From NCBI GenBank assembly GCA_905204385.1, contig CAJKZL010000148.1, positions 1 through 7,195 of the forward strand: a DNA stretch of 7,195 nucleotides, in the 5' to 3' direction. Positions within the stretch are counted from its first letter, which is position 1. Each line of letters begins with the position of its first letter. Under the pieces are notes generated by a model. It was not told where the DNA came from and made no database searches. It was given only the letters and a program-made list of their open reading frames with translations. The position numbers were made by a program, and so were the translations under genes. Source of the stretch: an uncultured Odoribacter sp. GTDB lineage: Bacteria; Bacteroidota; Bacteroidia; Bacteroidales; Marinifilaceae. Positions 1 to 4,683 of this stretch are shown in pieces.

Positions 1-348
1 AAACTCCATGACGGAAATATCACCGTCGAACCCTTTGAGACTTCATTTGCCGGCAATCCCGTTACGATTTACGGCAACCAAAGCGTTGACGGAAAATTAG
101 ACTATACGCTATCCATGAACATCGACCGTAAATTCTTTGGAAAAGACATCGACAATCTATTAAAGTCTATCCCAGGATCCGGCAATATCAAAAATTTAGA
201 TCTCGATGCTAAAATTGGAGGAACGCTTGCTAAGCCCGTTATAAAACCTGATTTGTCAAAAGCCATCAAAGCGGTAACCAAAGAAGCAGAAAAAGAGCTG
301 AAGGGAAATATATTGAACGGCTTGCAAAATCTTTTTAAAAAGAAATAA
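1..348 (+). CDS. AsmA-family protein, C-terminal end (5' truncated by window)
   Basis: The reading frame is open from base 1 and gives the last 115 residues before a TAA stop at 346-348, so the gene starts outside the window. The segment PVTIYGNQSVDGKLDY, the following SMNIDRKFFGKDIDNLL stretch and a later GGTLAKPVIKPDL (repeat-strand then Gly-Thr-x-x-x-Pro) are what I know from the AsmA-like C-terminal region of Bacteroidetes envelope proteins. These are large, N-terminally anchored proteins related to AsmA/TamB, thought to act in outer-membrane homeostasis or lipid transfer. The last 25 or so residues are a Lys-rich amphipathic helix ending in KKK, usual for this group. A strong hairpin 30 bases downstream ends the transcript. 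The internal ATG at 115 is not a credible start because the family similarity begins well before it. Family assignment is fairly sure; exact role is not. Confidence 0.8.
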   Translation, partial: KLHDGNITVEPFETSFAGNPVTIYGNQSVDGKLDYTLSMNIDRKFFGKDIDNLLKSIPGSGNIKNLDLDAKIGGTLAKPVIKPDLSKAIKAVTKEAEKELKGNILNGLQNLFKKK

Positions 349-378
349 ACAAATAGTTCATCCAAGCTAAGTATCTTA

Positions 379-430
379 AAAAATGACGTGTACCTTTGAG
401 CATAATGCCTCGTCGGTACACGTCATTTTT
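379..430. terminator. Strong bidirectional hairpin terminator
   Basis: A perfect 16-bp inverted repeat (379-394 and 415-430; right arm GGTACACGTCATTTTT) with a 20-base loop ends in a T run on the plus strand and is flanked by an A run on the left, so it can end transcription in both directions. It lies 30 bases after the AsmA-like stop. On the minus strand it lies 35 bases after the stop of the outer-membrane protein remnant, so it may once have served two convergent genes. Confidence 0.85.
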
Positions 431-464
431 ATCTAAATTCAGCCTGAAATGCGGTTCGGTCAAC

Positions 465-614
465 TCACAACTTGTAGGTGATTTGCGTAAAATTAAACTT
501 TAGAAGTGCAGCCCGTGGCAGAGGTTGCTGATAATAACTCCAATATTCATAAATAATCCCCTTTCCCAAGAAAAGTTCAACCATCGAAACTTGGTATTTC
601 CCTCGTTTTAGTCG
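465..614 (-). pseudogene. Remnant: C-terminal end of an outer-membrane beta-barrel-like protein
   Basis: Read on the minus strand towards the TGA at 465-467, about 49 codons are open and end in IYEYWSYYQQPLPRA followed by ALLKFNFTQITYKL. The ending has alternating hydrophobic and aromatic residues and finishes near the C-terminus with an aromatic-containing strand. This is the form of the last membrane strand of TonB-receptor-like or other outer-membrane beta-barrel proteins of Bacteroidetes, where endings with YYQ-PLP-RA are familiar to me without a firm family name. Upstream the frame is closed by a TAG at 615-617, and beyond that the translation no longer resembles a barrel protein. No start codon or signal peptide fits. 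I infer a decayed or truncated gene whose 5' part was lost by deletion or insertion. A chance open stretch is the alternative. Confidence 0.4.
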
Positions 615-617
615 CTA

Positions 618-737
618 AATTGGAAACATAGAGAAATGTTCAAAGATAATAAAAGGCAACAAATTAATTTACAATCAGTTGTCTCTTTTTAGGAATTTAG
701 AAATGTCACATTTTAGATCATCCGCAAGTTTATTACA
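618..737. other. AT-rich intergenic stretch, no gene seen
   Basis: Together with the flanking sites this belongs to the 476-base stretch between the AsmA-like gene and the 67-residue gene. Both strands are broken by stops in all frames, and no RNA gene or mobile-element end is apparent. It probably contains the join between the barrel-protein remnant and unrelated DNA. Confidence 0.5.
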
Positions 738-781
738 ATAAAGCCTGAAATCCCAAATTTTCAATAGATTTCAGGCTTTAT
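738..781 (-). terminator. Hairpin terminator of the 67-residue gene
   Basis: A perfect 15-bp inverted repeat (738-752 and 767-781; right arm GATTTCAGGCTTTAT) has a 14-base loop. It lies 43 bases after the TAG of the minus-strand gene at 825-1028. In that direction the stem is followed by TTATTGTAATAA, moderately T-rich, so it fits a Rho-independent terminator or a 3' end stabilising stem. Confidence 0.65.
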
Positions 782-824
782 AGCAAAAAGAGGTCCTAAC
801 GTTATGCAAGTATTTTTTTCGCCA

Positions 825-1028
825 CTATAGAAAACCTCCCATGCCTACTCCGCCGATTATGTTATGTTCCTTCAATTCACGAAGAATATCCCACTCTTTC
901 CTACTTTTAGCCTTTTTCCCATGCGCTAACTGATAAACATGAAAAGGCCTTACCCCATATTTATGGGCAATGGAAATATAAAGTTCTTTATTAACCGAGA
1001 AATAATATTTATAATAACTTAGCATCAT
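825..1028 (-). CDS. Small conserved protein with helix-turn-helix-like segment
   Basis: Sixty-seven residues, unrecognised by name. Residues about 17-36 read LYISIAHKYGVRPFHVYQLA, the pattern of a short helix-turn-helix (helix, Gly turn, recognition-like helix), followed by a basic HGKKAKSRKEW segment and a second predicted helix (about 46-56), then a Gly-rich tail. Small proteins with an IA-x-x-YG-V-x-P-x-x-VY-x-LAHGK core occur in many Bacteroidetes genomes as hypothetical proteins, as I recall them; a DNA-binding role is inference. The start is the first of two adjacent ATGs (1026-1028 or 1023-1025), preceded by an A-rich leader rather than a Shine-Dalgarno site, as is usual in this phylum. 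The gene stands alone, with a hairpin after it. One copy of a repeated motif (1046-1067) lies 18 bases before its start, so it may bind that array or be driven from it. It cannot be assigned a function. Confidence 0.7.
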   Translation of the reverse strand: MMLSYYKYYFSVNKELYISIAHKYGVRPFHVYQLAHGKKAKSRKEWDILRELKEHNIIGGVGMGGFL

Positions 1029-1119
1029 CCATTTTTTTATTTACACCACACAAAATGTCCGTTTATTTATGACAAAAATAATTTTTTTCTTTTAGAATAA
1101 GAAATTTTTTCTTTTCTCC

Positions 1120-1137
1120 TAATAAATTAATTATCAA
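1120..1137 (+). repeat. Left arm of 18-bp perfect inverted repeat
   Basis: TAATAAATTAATTATCAA here is the exact reverse complement of 1428-1445. The arms enclose 290 bases (1138-1427). An exact 18-base match is unlikely by chance within about 600 bases even at this AT content. Inverted repeats of this size flank invertible promoter segments in Bacteroidales, but no recombinase gene lies in the window. Confidence 0.6.
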
Positions 1138-1427
1138 CACTCAGTGTATTTATAGTCCCTTTTAATCCATTTTTCTTTCGTCGCTTTTATTTCACCAATA
1201 AAACGGACGTTTAATATATTCGCAATACACTTATAATAAACACTTTAAAACAAGAAACTTTATTTTCTGGGAACTACCCCCCTCAGGCAACTTTCAACAC
1301 TACGAATCCTCTTAATACACCTAAAGAAAATGATCAAAGTGTCCCACCAATAAATTGTTCGTTTAATCAGGAAGAAAAAAAGTTTTACAAAAGAGAAATT
1401 TATAGGCAAACAAAAAATCGTTCGTTA

Positions 1428-1445
1428 TTGATAATTAATTTATTA
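1428..1445 (-). repeat. Right arm of 18-bp perfect inverted repeat
   Basis: TTGATAATTAATTTATTA on the plus strand pairs exactly with 1120-1137. It overlaps the end of motif copy 4 (1407-1429) by two bases, so the repeat arm and that motif copy may belong to one site. Bases outside the 18 do not match. Confidence 0.6.
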
Positions 1446-1553
1446 TAAGTTGCAAGATTTTTTCTAATTATTTGTAGAAAATAACTATTTTTGCCATAAA
1501 TACACGAACGTTATTCAGTTCCAATCTACCTCTCCATAAACTTTATACAACAA

Positions 1554-1590
1554 AAAAAGAAGATATCTTAGATCAGTATATCTTCTTTTT
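1554..1590 (-). terminator. Bidirectional terminator after the acidic-protein gene
   Basis: A perfect 13-bp stem (1554-1566 and 1578-1590; right arm ATATCTTCTTTTT) has an 11-base loop and T runs on both strands. It lies 25 bases after the minus-strand stop at 1616 and so closes the copA, CxxC-protein, acidic-protein transcript. On the plus strand it could also stop any transcript coming out of the AT-rich array. Confidence 0.8.
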
Positions 1591-1615
1591 CTCTAGAAAT
1601 AGAATAAAATAGAGA

Positions 1616-1993
1616 TTAATACGGAGGAGTAAATTTCCCTTCCGAAGGAAAATCCGGAGAATCTTCCGTCTCTCCATAAGGTTTAGGTTGTTCACCCAAA
1701 GCTTCGGATTCTTCCTTCAGTTCGTCCATATAATCCGATAAATTATCCTTCGCATTCTCATCATCATTCTCCAGAATTTCATCCATTACTTTATTATAGG
1801 TCTCTGTTTGTCGAGCAAAAATTCCCTTCGACTGGTCACTTTCCACTCTTTCGTAATTAGAAGCACCTACAATATCATTTTCAGTAGTTTCATCCTCCGC
1901 CATTTTCTGGCTTTTACCGGGTTTTTCCCTCCCCTCGCAATCTTTTCCCATTTCGGTTGACTGTGGTCCCATTTTTTCTTTCTCGTCGTTCAT
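1616..1993 (-). CDS. Acidic, probably disordered hypothetical protein
   Basis: One hundred and twenty-five residues with no family I recognise. About 28% of residues are Asp or Glu (22 E, 13 D) against 15 Lys or Arg. There is one Cys (residue 19) and no His- or Met-rich metal motif. No signal peptide or membrane segment is seen. Residues 1-40 are Lys/Glu/Gly/Ser-rich and look unstructured, residues about 58-97 could form an amphipathic helix (IFARQTETYNKVMDEIL and on), and the last 25 are rich in Pro and Gly, ending in FTPPY. The ATG at 1993 is the only sensible start. The gene begins 30 bases after the CxxC metal-binding protein's stop, on the same strand and before a shared terminator, so it is probably co-transcribed. 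A role in metal handling would be guilt by association only. The long frame in soluble-protein codons makes it likely real. Confidence 0.65.
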   Translation of the reverse strand: MNDEKEKMGPQSTEMGKDCEGREKPGKSQKMAEDETTENDIVGASNYERVESDQSKGIFARQTETYNKVMDEILENDDENAKDNLSDYMDELKEESEALGEQPKPYGETEDSPDFPSEGKFTPPY

Positions 1994-1996
1994 TAC

Positions 1997-2016
1997 TTAG
2001 TTGTTTTTAGTTGTTT
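1997..2016. repeat. Perfect 10-bp tandem duplication between two genes
   Basis: TTAGTTGTTT occurs twice head to tail (1997-2006 and 2007-2016) in the 30-base gap between the CxxC protein stop and the acidic-protein start. On the minus strand it reads as A-rich leader, AAACAACTAA twice, ending 3 bases before the ATG. A-rich leaders aid translation start in Bacteroidetes, so copy number could tune expression; this is inference. Confidence 0.6.
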
Positions 2017-2023
2017 GCAAACT

Positions 2024-2242
2024 TTAGCCAGGGCATACTTCTGCACGGTAGCCCGCTTCAGACAATATTTTTTGAATCGTTGGAATTACGTCATCCCGTT
2101 CTGCTTCCACTGTCAGTATTCTTTCGGGACTCTTCAAATCGATCGTCCATTCGGCAATGTCCGGAGCAGCATCCAATTGAGATTTTACTTTGGCAACACA
2201 ATTGTTGCATTTGAGATTAGTTTTAAGCTTAAATGTTTTCAT
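2024..2242 (-). CDS. Heavy-metal-associated (HMA) domain protein, CopZ-like
   Basis: A single HMA domain of 72 residues with the beta-alpha-beta-beta-alpha-beta form and nothing else. The metal pair is in KTNLKCNNCVAKV (Cys 12 and 15 counting from MKTF), which would bind one Cu(I) or another soft metal ion. The usual GMxCxxC is replaced by NLKCNNC, an arrangement I know from stand-alone Bacteroidetes HMA proteins. It is cytoplasmic, with no signal peptide. I chose the ATG at 2240-2242 because an AAAGGA sits 7 bases before it and family members start at MKT; an ATG two codons upstream (2246-2248) is the alternative. It lies 102 bases downstream of the copper ATPase on the same strand, which supports a chaperone that loads that pump. 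It could also act as a small metal store. Metal identity rests on the neighbour. Confidence 0.85.
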   Translation of the reverse strand: MKTFKLKTNLKCNNCVAKVKSQLDAAPDIAEWTIDLKSPERILTVEAERDDVIPTIQKILSEAGYRAEVCPG

Positions 2243-2285
2243 ACTCATTTCCTTTATAATATAACGAACGCATAAAAAATAAAAT

Positions 2286-2337
2286 GGTTACCCTGATGAG
2301 CTGAATAAATCCGTCTCTAATGGCCATAAGGATAACC
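2286..2337 (-). terminator. Weak hairpin between copA and the CxxC gene
   Basis: On the minus strand GGTTATCC (2330-2337) can pair with GGGTAACC (2286-2293) apart from one mismatch, across a 36-base loop, and is followed by ATTTTATTTTTT. The stem is short. If real it may partly end or process the copA transcript before the CxxC gene; read-through is still likely. Confidence 0.25.
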
Positions 2338-2344
2338 CTAAGAA

Positions 2345-4576
2345 TTAATCTATTTTTTTGGCTTTGATCCTCAAACTATTAGTGACCACAGACACGGAAC
2401 TGAAAGCCATGGCTGCGGCAGCGATCATCGGGTTCAGCAAAAAACCGCAACAGGGATATAAAACACCGGCTGCCAGGGGGATGCCTATCACATTATAGAT
2501 AAAAGCCCAGAAGAGATTTTGCCGGATAGCAGCTACGGTTTGCCGCGATAAAACCAAAGCTTTGGGAATAGCGTTCAGATCGGAAGTCATCAAAGTGATC
2601 TTAGCCACATCGATAGCAATATCCGATCCTTTCCCCATAGCGATGCTCACGTCCGCCTGTGCCAAAGCCTGCGAATCGTTGATACCGTCTCCCACCATGG
2701 CAACCACCTTCCCTTCCTTCTGCAGGGCCTGGATAAAATCCGACTTCTCCTGAGGCATAACCTCAGCTTTAAAATGTTTCAGTCCGATGCTTGCCGCTAC
2801 ACTCCTCGCTGTAACAACATTATCGCCCGTAAGCATATAAACTTCTATCCCCTTTTCCTGCAGCCTTTCAATGGCCTGCTGTGAACCTGCTTTGATGCGA
2901 TCTGCAATCGCTATCATGGCCAGAAGCTGTTTTTCGTTAGCAAAGTAAATCACTGTTTTACCTTCCATACTCCAGGCATCCGCCTGCAATTTCTCACTCT
3001 CGGTCCAGGGTATTTTATTCGCTTCCAGTAAACGAAGATTACCGACAAAATAATTTTCATTTCCTATTTTTCCCTTTACTCCTTGTCCCGTCACGCTTTC
3101 AAATTCTCCTTGCAAGCCTGAAACCGTCACGCCCTCCTTCAGCAGATAAGAAACAACGGCATCCGCCAGGGGATGTTCCGACCGGCTTTCGATGTGCAAC
3201 AGAACAGGCATATATTCAATGATGTCAACCCCCGGAGTCCAACTCACTGCCGTTACCACAGGCTTTCCTTCGGTAATGGTTCCGGTCTTGTCCAAAACAA
3301 CGGCCGACACTTTGTGCAACTGTTCCAGACTTTCGGCATCCCGGATCAAGATATTATTTTCGGCTCCTTTTCCAACGCCCACCATAATTGCAGTGGGCGT
3401 AGCCAACCCCAATGCACAGGGACAAGCGATAACCAACACCGTCACCGAAGTGAGCAAGGCATGGGTAAATGCAAGCTCTCCCCCGGCCAGCATCCAGCCC
3501 ACAAAAGTCACTACAGCAATCCCAATCACCACCGGAACGAAGATCCCGGCAATCTTATCCACCAGTCGCTGCACCGGAGCCTTGCTTCCCTGTGCTTCCT
3601 GAACCATTTTTATGATTTGCGCCAGAACGGTTTCGCTCCCCACTTTTTCAGCCATAAAACGGAAGCTGCCTTTTTGATTTATGGTGCCCGCAAAAACATG
3701 AGTACCCGTCACTTTTTCCACGGGGACCGGTTCGCCGGTAATCATGCTCTCATCGACAAAGGATACGCCTTCCGTCACCGAACCGTCCACCGGAATTTTA
3801 TCCCCGGGCTTGACCACCAGAATATCTCCTTGTTGCACGGCCTTGACGGGTATTTCCTGTTCTGTTCCATCGTCCAGTAAACGGATTACCTTGCGTGGCT
3901 GCAACCCTATCAATTTGCGGATCGCCGTCGAAGTGTTGGACTTTGCCCGGCTTTCCAATAAACGCCCCAACAAGATCAAGGCAATGATCACTGCAGCAGC
4001 CTCATAATAAACATGAGCTTCCAATCCCCTGTCCGTCCAGTATTCCGGCCAAATGGTATTGAATAGACTGAAAAGAAAAGCGATGCCGGTACTGACGGCC
4101 ACCAGGGTATCCATATTGGCATGCCCGTGTTTCAATTGCTTCCAGGCATTGACGTAAAAGCTCCGGCCAAAAATAACCAGCACGGGCAGCGTAAACACAA
4201 GCATGATCCAGTTGCCATAAGGCATATGCATAAAAAACATGCCGATGACGAATACCGGCAACGACAATACAACCGCCCCCAGGGTTTTATTTTTTAATCT
4301 CCGGTATTCCTGTTGTTGGATACGCTCAGCCTGGCTTTCCTCTCCTTCCTCTTCAATCACCAGATCATAGCCGGCTTGCTGCACGGTTTGCTGTAAGTCC
4401 GCAGGCGACACCCTGTCGGCATCATATTCCACCATAACGGTAGAAGCGGCAAAATTCACTTTTGCCGCTTTTACCCCCTTATGTTCGGACAAAGCCTGTT
4501 CGACATTCGAAGCACAACCGGCACAACTCATGCCGACTACAAAAAATATTTCCGTTTTATCTTGCTTATTAGCCAT
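2345..4576 (-). CDS. copA: Cu+-exporting P1B-type ATPase
   Basis: A complete 743-residue P-type ATPase that couples ATP hydrolysis to export of Cu(I) across the inner membrane. Domains in order: one N-terminal HMA domain with GMSCAGC (Cys 18, 21); about four membrane helices between 97 and 207; actuator domain with TGEP (280-283); helices with the CPC ion site at 385-387 in IACPCALG; phosphorylation site DKTGT (Asp 429); SEHP (466-469, the P1B nucleotide-domain marker); GDGIND (629-634); and two last helices. Tyr 694-Asn 695 and Met 723 with Ser 726-727 are the marks of the Cu(I)/Ag(I) subgroup (P1B-1), which separates it from Zn/Cd/Pb pumps. Length is normal for one HMA domain. All catalytic residues are intact. 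The start ATG at 4576 gives MANKQDK just before the HMA strand. It precedes a CxxC chaperone-like gene on the same strand. A paired inverted repeat just upstream may be its control region. Silver is the likely second substrate. Confidence 0.96.
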   Translation of the reverse strand: MANKQDKTEIFFVVGMSCAGCASNVEQALSEHKGVKAAKVNFAASTVMVEYDADRVSPADLQQTVQQAGYDLVIEEEGEESQAERIQQQEYRRLKNKTLGAVVLSLPVFVIGMFFMHMPYGNWIMLVFTLPVLVIFGRSFYVNAWKQLKHGHANMDTLVAVSTGIAFLFSLFNTIWPEYWTDRGLEAHVYYEAAAVIIALILLGRLLESRAKSNTSTAIRKLIGLQPRKVIRLLDDGTEQEIPVKAVQQGDILVVKPGDKIPVDGSVTEGVSFVDESMITGEPVPVEKVTGTHVFAGTINQKGSFRFMAEKVGSETVLAQIIKMVQEAQGSKAPVQRLVDKIAGIFVPVVIGIAVVTFVGWMLAGGELAFTHALLTSVTVLVIACPCALGLATPTAIMVGVGKGAENNILIRDAESLEQLHKVSAVVLDKTGTITEGKPVVTAVSWTPGVDIIEYMPVLLHIESRSEHPLADAVVSYLLKEGVTVSGLQGEFESVTGQGVKGKIGNENYFVGNLRLLEANKIPWTESEKLQADAWSMEGKTVIYFANEKQLLAMIAIADRIKAGSQQAIERLQEKGIEVYMLTGDNVVTARSVAASIGLKHFKAEVMPQEKSDFIQALQKEGKVVAMVGDGINDSQALAQADVSIAMGKGSDIAIDVAKITLMTSDLNAIPKALVLSRQTVAAIRQNLFWAFIYNVIGIPLAAGVLYPCCGFLLNPMIAAAAMAFSSVSVVTNSLRIKAKKID

Positions 4577-4577
4577 G

Positions 4578-4631
4578 GTAACTTTGTTTTTACGGAAGCA
4601 CCTGCCTCCGATATTCGTATGACAAAGTTAC
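4578..4631 (-). promoter_or_regulatory. copA upstream region: nested inverted repeats and -7-like box
   Basis: A perfect outer repeat, GTAACTTTGT at 4578-4587 and ACAAAGTTAC at 4622-4631, surrounds an inner hairpin (4593-4599 with 4604-4610, 7 pairs with one G-U in RNA, 4-base loop). The minus strand reads TAACTTTG at 4623-4630, an exact match to the Bacteroidetes -7 consensus TAnnTTTG. No good TTTG -33 box lies 19 bases further up. Transcription would then start near 4616 and put the inner hairpin in a leader of about 40 bases before the ATG. The outer repeat could be an operator for a metal sensor. Promoter is likely; operator is inference. Confidence 0.45.
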
Positions 4632-4658
4632 GAAAAAACACTTCAAAAGATTGGAAAC

Positions 4659-4683
4659 AACCGGCAATACATCATTTCCGGTT
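4659..4683 (-). terminator. Weak hairpin at the sulfatase 3' end
   Basis: AACCGG (4659-4664) and CCGGTT (4678-4683) pair over a 13-base loop that holds the sulfatase stop codon. Downstream on the minus strand is GTTTCCAATCTTTTG, only moderately T-rich. With the copA promoter candidate following, it may mark the end of the sulfatase transcript, but the stem is short. Confidence 0.25.

Larger units (their letters stand above)
1046..1515 (-). repeat. Five-copy ~22-bp motif array, ~150-bp spacing
   Basis: Copies are at 1046-1067, 1193-1215, 1345-1367, 1407-1429 and 1493-1515, all in the same direction. The minus-strand core is TTAAACGnnCnnTTTATTGG. Copies 2 and 3 agree at 19 of 23 positions. All five keep AACGnnC followed by a T-rich block, and most then have a GG or TTG. 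The CGTT of the plus strand falls at 1060, 1208, 1360 and 1509 in four copies, steps of 148, 152 and 149 bases; the fifth copy (1423) is out of register. The AACGnnCG(T/A)T part is a short palindrome, which would suit a dimeric DNA-binding protein. Copy 1 lies just upstream of the small HTH-like gene. Function unknown: operator, promoter element or iteron are all possible. Confidence 0.55.
1029..1553. other. AT-rich noncoding stretch with degenerate tandem units
   Basis: No reading frame of useful length exists on either strand. The sequence is very AT-rich with A and T tracts. It is not random: it carries the five-copy motif and the 18-bp inverted repeat listed separately. A second loosely conserved block, running roughly CTTTAnAACAA then AGAAA on the plus strand, begins near 1089, 1243, 1382 and 1541, 22-35 bases after motif copies 1, 2, 3 and 5. 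Together these suggest about three and a half worn units of roughly 150 bp. Low base complexity makes the second block weaker evidence than the motif. Confidence 0.5.

Noticed and set aside
102..365. Minus-strand frame of 87 codons at the left edge
   Set aside because: It is antisense to the AsmA-like C-terminus, which carries the family features and a downstream terminator.
653..690. Insertion-sequence end around GGCAACAAATTAATTTAC
   Set aside because: No transposase frame, no matching inverted end and no target duplication could be found.
440..751. Direct repeat AGCCTGAAAT at 441-450 and inside the hairpin at 742-751
   Set aside because: Only 10 bases match and flanks differ, so chance or terminator-stem similarity is enough.
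1046..1515. Integron attC sites
   Set aside because: GTTTAAT/GTTATTC-like ends resemble a core site only superficially; there are no paired inner and outer boxes, no cassettes and no integrase.
1029..1553. CRISPR array
   Set aside because: The repeats are degenerate, spaced about 150 bases, and copy 4 breaks the register; no cas gene is seen.
2015..2275. Plus-strand frames over the CxxC gene
   Set aside because: They overlap the HMA gene, whose CxxC and domain pattern are clear.
2289..2318. CTGATGAG near a GTC, like a hammerhead ribozyme core
   Set aside because: The needed GAAA after stem II and the three paired stems are absent; only the 8-base match is present.
3173..3880. Long plus-strand open frame of 235 codons
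   Set aside because: It lies wholly opposite the intact copA catalytic region and its translation has low-likelihood composition (many His, Ser, Asn, Arg) with no family features; it is a shadow.
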